Part shown: positions 1-6,817 of the stretch, piece by piece
Numbering within the stretch: position 1 is the stretch's first letter
Layout of the letters: every line of letters begins with the position of its first letter
DNA from: CALAED01 sp937891035
Lineage (GTDB): Bacteria; Actinomycetota; Actinomycetes; Streptosporangiales; Streptosporangiaceae
Assembly: GCA_035642125.1 (NCBI GenBank)
Contig: DASQSZ010000283.1
Coordinates: 1 to 13,559, forward strand
Direction of reading: 5' to 3'
Length of the DNA: 13,559 nt
Program-made: the position numbers and the translations under genes
The notes under the pieces: generated by a model
What the model saw: only the letters and a program-made list of their open reading frames with translations
What the model was told of the DNA's origin: nothing
Database searches by the model: none

Positions 1-747
1 GTCCTTGACGGCGGGGACGTGCGGCGTGCCGACACGGATCATGACTCCGTGTTCGTCGGCCTTGATCGTTCGTTTGGCCGCCCTGAGGAGCGCGTTGTCG
101 ACGGCGACGTTGGTGCCGGAGACGAGCAGGACGCTCTTGTCTCCTCGAACGAGGTGCTCGACGGCACGCGCGATGACCTCGGTCTTGCCCGTGCCGGGCG
201 GTCCCCACACCAGGTTCAGGCCGCGCCCGACACAGGCGGCGAAGGCCCGCCGCTGGCCGGCGTCGAGCGCCGACGGCGCGACCGCGCACGGCTCAACGGC
301 GTCGAGTCCGCGGCGGCCGAACGCCTCGTGGACGCCGTCGGCGCCCATCCCGCGCAGCCTGTCCAGTAACGCTTTGAGCAGTTCCGTATTGCTGCGGGCC
401 GGCGCCCAGAGAAAAAGGCCGTCGGACGGGGCGCCGGCCATCACCTGGACGCGGAGCACGTTGCCGTCCTGTACGGCATCGCGGACCGCGTACATCGCCT
501 CATCCGGGCCCTTCGCCGGGGCCAGGAAGGCCTCCTCGAGCCGCTCAGAGTCGATCGTGCGGCCGCGCAGCTGAAGGGAGAACCAGCCGAGATCGCCCGG
601 CTCAGGTCGGACCGCCCCGATCCTTACGGGCTTCCCGGTGTCGGTCTTGCTGTCGTCGCCGACCTGGCCGAGCCAATATTTGGTGGCCTTGATGACTTCT
701 TCCAGCCACTCGGAGCCGTCGCGGGAGTCGGAGGAGTCGGGGGACAT
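1..747 (-). CDS. Superfamily 1 (Upf1-like, AAA_11 type) DNA/RNA helicase, N-terminal part
   Basis: The gene is read leftwards from an ATG at 747, and its 249 codons stay open to the window edge, so the C-terminal half is missing. The start is supported by GAGGA six bases upstream of the ATG. Residues 1-170 match no domain I recognise. Helicase motifs then follow in the usual order: a Q-like motif LDAGQRRAF (171-179), Walker A GPPGTGKT (182-189) preceded by the strand GLNLVW, and motif Ia LLVSGTNVAVDNAL (207-220). This order and spacing is that of the Upf1/Dna2-type SF1 helicases, which use ATP to move along or unwind nucleic acid in the cytoplasm. Walker B and motifs III-VI would lie outside the window. 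It is divergent from the lipoprotein gene and shows no functional link to the sugar genes. The helicase class is secure; the biological role (repair, RNA handling, defence) cannot be told from this part. Confidence 0.9.
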   Translation of the reverse strand, partial: MSPDSSDSRDGSEWLEEVIKATKYWLGQVGDDSKTDTGKPVRIGAVRPEPGDLGWFSLQLRGRTIDSERLEEAFLAPAKGPDEAMYAVRDAVQDGNVLRVQVMAGAPSDGLFLWAPARSNTELLKALLDRLRGMGADGVHEAFGRRGLDAVEPCAVAPSALDAGQRRAFAACVGRGLNLVWGPPGTGKTEVIARAVEHLVRGDKSVLLVSGTNVAVDNALLRAAKRTIKADEHGVMIRVGTPHVPAVKD

Positions 748-1064
748 GCGCCATCCTCGATGGGGCGGGCTGACGTGATCGAGCGTACACAGACGGCGAT
801 CAACGAGCAGCGATTCGCCCCAGAAACCCCATCTATCCGCAATGCGAAGAATCCCACCGCAGGCACATCTCTCCCGGTGATCCGGCCGGCAGCCATGCGG
901 CGCTGGACAAGAACCATGCACTCTCCGCGCTACCCTCACCGCGGACGAGTTTCTACTCTAGATCCCCCGGGGGCGCTGCCGAGTTCTTTGTCTGGTTTGT
1001 TTTCGCGGAGAGGTAACTGTTCAAAGGAATGAACACTAAGGAACGGCCAGGTATCGAGCACCCC
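748..1064. other. Gene-free intergenic region between divergent genes
   Basis: This stretch lies between the helicase start and the lipoprotein start. Short open frames exist on both strands but none has a credible ribosome site or a protein-like composition. It must hold the promoters of the two divergent genes, but I see no hexamer pair good enough to call. The only striking local feature is a 10-bp palindrome of five C and five G at 964-973, which is too short and loop-free to be a terminator. Confidence 0.6.
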
Positions 1065-1733
1065 ATGACAAACTATTCATCGAGTCTCCGCGTGTTCTCG
1101 ATAACTGGCATCATCTTCGGACTCGTCGCCATGGGTGGATGCGCAATTGGCGAAGGATCTAACGTGCGGTCGAAACCCAGCGGACCGTCTATCAGTGCGG
1201 TCACAGCTGAACTGCAGACCCTGGTCAACGAGGTCGCCGGTGATTTTCCGGGCAAGAGCGAATATATTGGGGACGAACGCCAGGAGTGCGATCCCTACTA
1301 TGCACCTGGGCCAGACAATCAACCGGGCACCTACGTGCGGCATACCTATAATTTGGGAGTATCGCCACTCCCCAATAACTTTATGGATATCGTGACGAAA
1401 AAGGTTCGACCTAGATTTCCTGAGTCTGCGGGATGGACCGCCAAAGAACGCGACGGTAGCGCCATTATGATACTGTTTGAGCAGGCCAATGGCACCGCCA
1501 TTGCGGTAGGACACGAAAAGGATGAAGGAGCCGCAGTGGGCATCGGGGGGCGCAGCCGCTGCGTGCTTGCCCGCCCCGGTGACCTGAGCTACACCCCGCC
1601 CACCGAGCCCTTGATCTCTGCTCCTGGCGATCGACATAGCCGAATATCAGCAGCCAGGCGGGATCCCAATGGCCGGCCCGCGCGGCGGGGGTTCCGCCGC
1701 ACTGGCCGGCTCGCGAGGAGATGTCAGGGGTAG
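1065..1733 (+). CDS. Putative secreted lipoprotein of unknown function
   Basis: I place the start at the ATG at 1065, which opens a lipoprotein signal peptide: a short N-region, a hydrophobic stretch (VFSITGIIFGLVAM) and a lipobox-like MGGC with the Cys at residue 26. An ATG at 1029 would add 12 polar residues, and its AAAGGA abuts the codon, so it is less likely. The mature part is about 160 plausible residues with Cys at CDPYYAPG and SRCVLARPG that could pair. I do not recognise the family; small actinobacterial Lpp-type lipoproteins are one possibility. The last ~35 residues are Arg-rich and low in complexity, and they cover a strong hairpin at 1672-1710, so the true end may lie earlier or the 3' end may be degraded or frameshifted. 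The DNA from about 1060 to 1560 is clearly less GC-rich than its neighbours, which suggests acquisition or weak selection. It converges on and overlaps the beta-helix gene by 10 bp. Confidence 0.6.
   Translation: MTNYSSSLRVFSITGIIFGLVAMGGCAIGEGSNVRSKPSGPSISAVTAELQTLVNEVAGDFPGKSEYIGDERQECDPYYAPGPDNQPGTYVRHTYNLGVSPLPNNFMDIVTKKVRPRFPESAGWTAKERDGSAIMILFEQANGTAIAVGHEKDEGAAVGIGGRSRCVLARPGDLSYTPPTEPLISAPGDRHSRISAARRDPNGRPARRGFRRTGRLARRCQG
1672..1710. terminator. Strong hairpin, likely terminator of the minus-strand beta-helix gene
   Basis: The arms are GCCGGCC + CGC + GCGGCGG, a 5-base loop GGGTT, then CCGCCGC + ACT + GGCCGGC. The two 7-bp halves pair perfectly and are separated by a 3x3 internal loop. 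It starts 13 bases beyond the stop codon of the beta-helix gene (1724-1726). There is no U-tract, which is common for GC-rich actinobacterial terminators. Because it is symmetric it could also stop plus-strand transcripts, but on that strand it lies inside the lipoprotein reading frame. Confidence 0.75.
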
Positions 1734-3955
1734 TTGACGACGGTGGCGGGGATGGTGGCGGTTCCCTGGGCCGCCGCGCCGGTGTTGTTGATGACGTGGG
1801 CGATGGTGCCGTTGCCGCCGAGGGAGACGGTGAGCAGGTTGTGGAACCGTACGCCGGACCGGACCGGGACCTCGAAGCCGCGCGCGGCCACGATGGACGG
1901 GTTGACGTTGAAGAAGCAGTAACTGCCCACCCCCCACGCCTCATGCGTGGTGACGGAGTCGGCGACCTTGTAGGCGGCGTAGCCGTCGGTGGAGTCGGCC
2001 CGCCACGCCGACTGGCTCGGCGGGTCGTACGGCATCTCGTTCTGCAGGAAGACGGTCCGGCCGCCGTTGCCGTTCCAGATCACCTCGTACTTCTGGTAAT
2101 GCTCGACGAACAGGCCGTACGCCATGACGTTGGCGCCGTTGACGATGAGCCCGGTGTCGGCGGTGTTCGTCGTCCAGCCGACGCCGCTGCCGTGGTCGGC
2201 CCGCCAGGCCCAGATGTGGTCGATGAGCGTGTTGTTGCTGTTCACCACCACGCTCGTGGTGGCCTTGCCGACCGCGGCACCGCCGATCCGGAAGAAGAGG
2301 TCCTGGAGCGAGATCGGGTTGCCGGCGTGGCTCGCGGTCGCGCCGGCGGGGCCGACTCGGAGCAGCACCGGTGAATTGACCGTACCGGCGTCGAACAGCA
2401 GCCCGGCCAGCTTGACTCCGTCGACGTCGGCGACCGTCATGGGCACCACGCCGCCATCGGGGATCAGCGTCGGGTAGCCGATGCCGAGCACCACGGTGTC
2501 GGGCCGCGTCACGTTGATCGTTTGGTTGAGGTGGTAGATGCCCGGCGTGAAGAGCAGGTTCAGGCCGGCGGCGAGCGCCGCGTTGATGGTGGCGGCCGAG
2601 ACGCCGGGCTTGGCCACGAAGAACCGGCTGAGCGGCAGCGACGTGCCGGGTGTCGCGCCGCCCGACCAGGTGGTGCCGCGCGAGTTGGTCCGGAGTGCCG
2701 GCACGAACACGTTGTACGCGCCGGCCGAGTCGACGTAGAGATAGGGCTTCTCGCGGGTCACCGGGCTGGTGTCGAGCGTCGTGTATGGCGGGTTGGGGAA
2801 CCCCTGGGCCGGCGCGCCGACGACTCCGGAGAACGTCATGTTCCACACGCCGTTGAGCCAGCCGCCGACCTGGCTGTCGCGGGTCAGCCACTGCTGTTGC
2901 GAGAACGGCTGCACTTGGCCGTCGATCTTGGAGTCGGCGATGTAGCCGCCGCTGGACCAGCCAAACCCGGTGGGCGCGAGGTTGAGCGCGCCGCGCACGT
3001 GCATGCGGCGGAACGGCGCGGCCTGCGAGACGGCCCAGCGGTTGGTGCCGCCGGCCGGGGTGATCGAAAGGTTCTCGGCGGAGCGCCAGAAGTTCTGGGT
3101 CGCGTTCCCCCCGAACCATCCGGCGTCGACGGTCACGCCGCCGTTGATCGTGACGTCATCGGGGTTGCGCCCGAGGCCGGCGATGGAGGTGTAGAAGCCG
3201 ATGTTGGCGTTGACGTTGTAGCTGCCCGGCTTGAACAGCAGGGCGTAGCGCTGGGCGCCGAACTGGCTGGACTCCTGCTGGCTGAAGACGGAGTCGAGCC
3301 TGCTCTGGATCGAGGCGCTGGACATCGACGGGTCGAAGACGATGACGTTCGGCCCGAGATCGCCGCCGCCGCCCGGCGGCGTGGTCGACGATTCGGTACG
3401 GACGGCGAACTCCCATAGCGAGTAGCCGTACTGGGTGGCGCGGGCCGTCCCCAACATCCGGACGTAGCGGCCGGTGCCGGACACGTCGAGGGTTTGGGTG
3501 CCGCCGGTGCCGGCGGTGGTCGAGAAGATCGAGGTCCAGTTGGTGCCGTCGGCGGACACCTGGATCTGGAAGGCCCTGCCGTACGCGGCCTCCCACGTCA
3601 AAACGACCTGGCAGACGGACTGGCTCGATCCCAGGTCCACCCGGAGCCACTGCGGGTCGCTGAACGCGCTTGACCAGCGCGTACCGCCGTTGCCGTCCAC
3701 GGCGTTCGCGGCCGGGAAGGCGGCGCTTTCTGTCGATGAGGCGGTGGCCGGCCGGCCCTGGGCCGCGTTCGCCGTGCCGCAGGCGGCGGCCGCCGCGCGC
3801 GGCGTGCCGCCGGGCGCGACCAAGACGAGGCTCACCGCCGCGAGCAGCGCGCTGAGCTGGGCCGTGAGCGAGGCGGCGGTCCGGCGGAGCCGGTGGCGGC
3901 GACCGCGAAAAGCGGGGAGGAGGGGACGAGGAGCGGGGGGTGGGGTGGGATGCAT
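1724..3955 (-). CDS. Secreted discoidin (F5/8 type C) + double parallel beta-helix protein, putative glycan-active enzyme
   Basis: The protein has 743 residues from the ATG at 3955, chosen because AAGGAG (3962-3967) lies six bases upstream; in-frame ATGs at 3961 and 3970 overlap or precede this site. Residues 1 to about 57 form a long basic, then hydrophobic, Sec/Tat-like signal ending in an Ala run. Residues 59-186 are a discoidin-type carbohydrate-binding module (DGNGGTRWSSAFSDPQWLRVDLG; GRYVRMLGTARA; YSLWEF), with Cys59 and Cys115 placed for its usual disulphide. A Gly/Pro linker follows. Residues 200-743 are a right-handed beta-helix built as a duplication: LLFKPGSY (239-246) and LLFTPGIY (467-474) each open a repeat. 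This two-helix plan resembles GH55 beta-1,3-glucanases. From memory, relatives are often labelled 'adenylyl cyclase' or 'coagulation factor 5/8 domain protein'; no cyclase domain is visible. Conserved-looking HIWAWRADHG and FVEHYQKYEVIWNG are active-site candidates. It is divergent from the ROK regulator. The fold is fairly sure; the activity is not. Confidence 0.85.
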   Translation of the reverse strand: MHPTPPPAPRPLLPAFRGRRHRLRRTAASLTAQLSALLAAVSLVLVAPGGTPRAAAAACGTANAAQGRPATASSTESAAFPAANAVDGNGGTRWSSAFSDPQWLRVDLGSSQSVCQVVLTWEAAYGRAFQIQVSADGTNWTSIFSTTAGTGGTQTLDVSGTGRYVRMLGTARATQYGYSLWEFAVRTESSTTPPGGGGDLGPNVIVFDPSMSSASIQSRLDSVFSQQESSQFGAQRYALLFKPGSYNVNANIGFYTSIAGLGRNPDDVTINGGVTVDAGWFGGNATQNFWRSAENLSITPAGGTNRWAVSQAAPFRRMHVRGALNLAPTGFGWSSGGYIADSKIDGQVQPFSQQQWLTRDSQVGGWLNGVWNMTFSGVVGAPAQGFPNPPYTTLDTSPVTREKPYLYVDSAGAYNVFVPALRTNSRGTTWSGGATPGTSLPLSRFFVAKPGVSAATINAALAAGLNLLFTPGIYHLNQTINVTRPDTVVLGIGYPTLIPDGGVVPMTVADVDGVKLAGLLFDAGTVNSPVLLRVGPAGATASHAGNPISLQDLFFRIGGAAVGKATTSVVVNSNNTLIDHIWAWRADHGSGVGWTTNTADTGLIVNGANVMAYGLFVEHYQKYEVIWNGNGGRTVFLQNEMPYDPPSQSAWRADSTDGYAAYKVADSVTTHEAWGVGSYCFFNVNPSIVAARGFEVPVRSGVRFHNLLTVSLGGNGTIAHVINNTGAAAQGTATIPATVVNYP
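3398..3781 (-). repeat. Discoidin module copy A (beta-helix gene)
   Basis: This segment encodes residues 59-186 of the beta-helix protein. It shares long identical peptide blocks with the modules of the GH64 and GH3 genes, such as QGRPATASSTE, TRWSSAFSDPQWL, AAYGRAFQ and SGTGRYVRM. It is the most diverged of the first-type copies and the only one with the Cys pair. Confidence 0.8.
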
Positions 3956-4015
3956 AAGCATCTCCTTCATGGGCGGGGAACGCGTCGCCCCCTTGCGACA
4001 CGCCTTATTTCATGA

Positions 4016-4031
4016 CGTGATTTAACTCACG
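4016..4031. promoter_or_regulatory. Candidate operator palindrome over the beta-helix promoter -10
   Basis: The plus strand reads CGTGATTTAACTCACG, in which 14 of 16 positions are symmetric (CGTGA-x-TTAA-x-TCACG). It covers the proposed -10 hexamer of the minus-strand promoter (4020-4025), the position expected for a repressor site. The adjacent ROK regulator is the obvious candidate to bind it, but that is an inference. A half-site, TTAAATCA, recurs at the same place in the transport operon promoter (5418-5425). Confidence 0.55.
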
Positions 4032-4049
4032 GGGCGTCACCCTCGTCAA
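4020..4049 (-). promoter_or_regulatory. Promoter of the beta-helix gene
   Basis: Read on the minus strand, TTGACG (4049-4044) is followed by an 18-base spacer and TTAAAT (4025-4020). The -35 is near consensus and the -10 matches TATAAT at 4 of 6 positions. Transcription would begin near 4013, giving a leader of about 58 bases before the ATG at 3955. Confidence 0.6.
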
Positions 4050-4069
4050 GAGCCGGACGTTCCCTGGGT

Positions 4070-4081
4070 CATAGGCTTATG
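4070..4081. promoter_or_regulatory. Short dyad upstream of the ROK gene
   Basis: CATAGGCTTATG is symmetric at 10 of 12 positions. It lies about 50 bases before the ROK start and just upstream of a second inverted repeat. It contains a possible weak -10 (TAGGCT), but no good -35 sits at the right distance, so I do not call a ROK promoter. It could be part of an autoregulatory site. Confidence 0.3.
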
Positions 4082-4082
4082 T

Positions 4083-4109
4083 CTTGCTTGTAATAAGAAC
4101 TGAAGCAAG
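4083..4109. promoter_or_regulatory. Inverted repeat in the ROK gene leader (operator or hairpin)
   Basis: CTTGCTT (4083-4089) and AAGCAAG (4103-4109) are perfect 7-bp inverted arms separated by 13 AT-rich bases. The element ends 20 bases before the ROK ATG. Two half-sites about two helical turns apart would suit a dimeric repressor, so autoregulation by the ROK protein is plausible; an mRNA hairpin is the alternative. Confidence 0.4.
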
Positions 4110-4129
4110 TCGAGGATGGGTGGCGAGCT

Positions 4130-5374
4130 ATGGAGCGCAAACGGGGAACCGTCCGAGACCTGCGCCGGGACAACCGATCCGTGCTGCTGTGGTCGCTCTA
4201 CTTCGACCAGCCGATGAGCCGCCAGGACCTCAGCCAGGCGACCGGCCTGTCCCCGGCGTCGGTGAGCAACGTGACCCGCGAGCTCATCAGCGAGGGCGTC
4301 GTCGTGGAGGCCGGCTCGGTCGGCTCCGACGGCGGCCGGCCCCGCGTGCTGCTGCGGATGAACCCCGACTACGGCTACGTCATCGGCGTCGACGTGGGCG
4401 AGACGCGCATCCGCGTCGAGTTGTTCGACCTGATGATGACCGTACGCGCGAAGGCCGACTATCCGTTGAACCCGCACGAGCACGGCGCGGGCAAGGTGGT
4501 CGACGGCATCCTCGCCGGCCTGGCCGCCGTGCTGGCCGACGGCGCCGTCGACTCCTCGGCCGTCCTCGGCGTCGGCATCGGCGTGCCCGGCGTGGTCGAG
4601 CAGGGCAGCGAAGCGCTCGTCCACGGGCAGACCTACGACTGGGACGCCGTGCCGCTGGAGAGCATGCTGCGCGCCGGGGGGACCGAACTGCCCCTGTACA
4701 TCGACAACGGCGCCAAGACGATGGGCCAGGCCGAGCTGTGGTTCGGCGCCGGCCGCGGCGCGCAGAACGCCGTGATCGCTCTGATCGGCTCCGGCGTGGG
4801 CGCGAGCATCATCACCAACGGCTCGACGTACCGCGGCTCCACGTCGAGCGCCGGCGAGTGGGGCCACACGACCGTCATGGTCGGCGGACGGACCTGCCGG
4901 TGCGGCTCGTCCGGCTGCCTCGAGGCCTACGTCGGCGCCGAGGCGATCTTGGATAGGTACGGCTCCCTGCGCGGCGGCCCGCCGCTGCCCGGAGACGATC
5001 AGGAGTCGGCGCTCGCCGCGCTGATCGGCGCGGCCGCCACCTCTGCCCCGGCGGCGGAGGTGCTGGACGGCACCGTCCGCTACCTGGGCGCGGGGATCGC
5101 CGGATTGATCAACCTGTTCAACCCGGAGCGGATCATCCTCGGCGGCTGGGCGGGGCTGCTCCTCGGCGAACGGTCGCTGCCGGCGATTCGCGAGGCCGCC
5201 CGGCAGCACTCACTGCGCCAGCCGTTCGCCGAAACCTCGATCGAGCTGTGCCGGCTCGGGCCGGACGCGGTCGCCCTCGGCGCCGCCACCCTGCCGGTCG
5301 AACGCCTGCTCAACGGCGCGGCGACGCCGGCGGCGGCCGGAACGAACCGGTCCGCCAGCTTGACCACCGGCTGA
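4130..5374 (+). CDS. ROK-family transcriptional repressor, likely sugar-sensing, kinase-dead
   Basis: The protein has 414 residues from the ATG at 4130. GAGGA lies 13 bases upstream and a weaker GGCGAG is nearer. Residues 28-58 form a winged helix-turn-helix of the ROK/MarR type (MSRQDLSQATGLSPASVSNVTREL). The ROK fold starts near residue 84 with GVDVGETRIRVELFD (phosphate-binding loop) and has the family zinc site: His246 in GEWGHT plus Cys256, Cys258 and Cys263 in CRCGSSGCLE. ROK glucokinases have NDAN at the catalytic position; here the aligned residues are Asn193-Gly194-Ala-Lys, so the catalytic Asp is gone. Regulator rather than kinase is therefore the best reading. Members of this class bind DNA and release it when a sugar binds the ROK domain. 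It sits between the divergent beta-helix gene and the transport operon, whose -35 begins 20 bases after its stop, and so probably controls both and perhaps itself. Confidence 0.93.
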   Translation: MERKRGTVRDLRRDNRSVLLWSLYFDQPMSRQDLSQATGLSPASVSNVTRELISEGVVVEAGSVGSDGGRPRVLLRMNPDYGYVIGVDVGETRIRVELFDLMMTVRAKADYPLNPHEHGAGKVVDGILAGLAAVLADGAVDSSAVLGVGIGVPGVVEQGSEALVHGQTYDWDAVPLESMLRAGGTELPLYIDNGAKTMGQAELWFGAGRGAQNAVIALIGSGVGASIITNGSTYRGSTSSAGEWGHTTVMVGGRTCRCGSSGCLEAYVGAEAILDRYGSLRGGPPLPGDDQESALAALIGAAATSAPAAEVLDGTVRYLGAGIAGLINLFNPERIILGGWAGLLLGERSLPAIREAARQHSLRQPFAETSIELCRLGPDAVALGAATLPVERLLNGAATPAAAGTNRSASLTTG

Positions 5375-5393
5375 CCACATCCGCGGACAGGGG

Positions 5394-5423
5394 TTGACTT
5401 GGGGCTTGCCTTACGCCTTAAAT
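5394..5423 (+). promoter_or_regulatory. Promoter of the transport/glycosidase operon
   Basis: TTGACT (5394-5399) is followed by an 18-base spacer and TTAAAT (5418-5423), then CA. The two hexamers and the spacing match those of the divergent beta-helix promoter. The region just downstream (5429-5439, CTTAATTTTAG) is AT-rich and nearly symmetric, unlike the surrounding GC-rich DNA, and is a second possible regulator contact. The first gene starts at 5476. Confidence 0.65.
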
Positions 5424-5475
5424 CAGACCTTAATTTTAGTCGGGGGCAGCAGCACCCAAAGAGAGGCCGCCGATC

Positions 5476-6807
5476 ATGCGGAGACTTCGTATCGCCAGCG
5501 CGACGGTCGCAGCGACCACCGTCCTCCTCGCCACCGCCACCCTCACCGCGTGCGGCGGCGGCACCCCGACCACCGCCGGCGGCGCACCCGGCAACGACAA
5601 GCCGACGACGCTCACCTACTGGGCCAGCAACCAGGGCAGCAGCCTCGAGGACGACAAGCGCGTGCTCGCCCCTGAGCTGCGCAAGTTCGAGCAGCAGACC
5701 GGCATCAAGGTGAACCTGGAGGTCATCGGCTGGCCCGACCTGCTCAACCGCATCCTGGCCGCGACCTCGTCCGGCCAAGGCCCCGACGTCCTCAACATCG
5801 GCAACACCTGGTCCGCCTCGCTGCAGGCCACCGGCGCGCTCCTGCCGTTCGACGACGCCGCCTTCGCCAAGATCGGCGGCAAGGAGCGCTTCGTGGCCTC
5901 GGCACTCGGCTCAACGGGTGCCGCCGGCAAGCCCCCGGCCGCCGTCCCGATCTACTCGCTCGCCTACGGCCTCTACTACAACAAGCAGCGTTTCAAGGAG
6001 GCGGGCATCACCAAGCCGCCGGCCACCTGGGCCGAACTGGTCGCGGCCGGCAAGAAGCTCACCGGCGACGGCAAGTACGGCCTGGCGATCGAGGGCGCCA
6101 ACAACGCCGAGAACGCCCACCACGCCTTCGTCTTCGCCAAACAGCACGGCGCCGACTTCTTCGACGCCGCCGGCAAGGCGCGGCTGGACTCACCGCAGGC
6201 GGTCGAGGCCGTCAAGCAGTACGTCGGCTTCATGGCCAACGACAAGATCGCCGCCCCCGGCAACGCCGAGTACGCCCAAAACGAGTCCATCGGCGACCTC
6301 GCCAAGGGCAAGGCCGCCATGCTGCTGTGGCAGGCGGCCGGCCGCCAGCTCAAGGCGCGCGGCATGAAGCCCGACGAGTACGGCGTCGCGCCCGTGCCGG
6401 TCCAGTCCGGCGCGCCGGGCCAGGGCGCGAACGTCAACTCCATGGTCGCGGGCATCAACATCGCCGTCTTCAAGAACACCCGCAACCTCGACGGCGCGCT
6501 GAAATTCGTCAGGTTCATGACGAGCGACGCGGAGCAAAAGGTGCTCAACAGCACCTTCGGCGCGCTGCCTCCTGTCGTGTCGGCGCAGCAAGATCCGGCG
6601 TTCAACACCCCGGAGCTCGCCGTGCTGCGCGGCGCGCTGGCGACCAGCGCGGCGCCGCTCCCCCAGGTGCCCGACGAGTCACAGTTCGAAGAGCTCATCG
6701 GCACCGCGATGAAGGACCTGTTCGCCGACGCGGCCGCCGGCCGGCCCATCACGACCGAGACCGTGCGCAAGCGTCTGTCCGAGGCGCAGCAGCAGATGCC
6801 GAAGTGA
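5476..6807 (+). CDS. ABC sugar transporter solute-binding lipoprotein (CUT1 family)
   Basis: The protein has 443 residues. The N-terminus is a lipoprotein signal with lipobox LTAC and Cys26 as the lipidated residue, followed by a flexible Gly/Thr/Pro stretch. From about residue 42 the sequence is a typical family 1 extracellular sugar-binding protein: LTYWASNQ, FEQQTGIKVNLEVIGWPDLLNRILAA, a GPDVLNIGNTW segment, YGLYYNKQRFKEAGI.KPPATWAEL, and a late alpha-helical region with FVRFMTSDAEQKVLN. Length is normal. GAGAGG lies about nine bases before the ATG. It captures the oligosaccharide outside the membrane and hands it to the two permeases that follow. The substrate is not readable from the sequence; laminari-oligosaccharides are inferred from the neighbouring glucanases. 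It is the first gene of the operon. Confidence 0.93.
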   Translation: MRRLRIASATVAATTVLLATATLTACGGGTPTTAGGAPGNDKPTTLTYWASNQGSSLEDDKRVLAPELRKFEQQTGIKVNLEVIGWPDLLNRILAATSSGQGPDVLNIGNTWSASLQATGALLPFDDAAFAKIGGKERFVASALGSTGAAGKPPAAVPIYSLAYGLYYNKQRFKEAGITKPPATWAELVAAGKKLTGDGKYGLAIEGANNAENAHHAFVFAKQHGADFFDAAGKARLDSPQAVEAVKQYVGFMANDKIAAPGNAEYAQNESIGDLAKGKAAMLLWQAAGRQLKARGMKPDEYGVAPVPVQSGAPGQGANVNSMVAGINIAVFKNTRNLDGALKFVRFMTSDAEQKVLNSTFGALPPVVSAQQDPAFNTPELAVLRGALATSAAPLPQVPDESQFEELIGTAMKDLFADAAAGRPITTETVRKRLSEAQQQMPK

Positions 6808-6817
6808 GCCACCTCCG

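Noticed and set aside
5..574. Plus-strand open frame of 189 codons at the left edge
   Set aside because: The minus strand codes for the helicase with Walker A and motif Ia across the same bases; the plus-strand product is compositionally biased and has no ribosome site.
957..973. TCTAGATCCCCCGGGGG, resembling cloning-vector polylinker
   Set aside because: It lacks the further sites and flanks of a polylinker and sits in ordinary GC-rich intergenic DNA; chance is sufficient.
748..1064. Small RNA, tRNA or riboswitch in the left intergenic gap
   Set aside because: I found no cloverleaf, conserved aptamer core or terminator hairpin there.
1724..3955. Adenylyl cyclase as product of the beta-helix gene
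   Set aside because: No cyclase catalytic domain or nucleotide-binding motif is visible; the protein is secreted and made of a discoidin module and beta-helix repeats.
4046..5209. Long minus-strand open frame opposite the ROK gene
   Set aside because: It is a GC-driven antisense shadow; the ROK protein on the plus strand has complete DNA-binding and zinc motifs.
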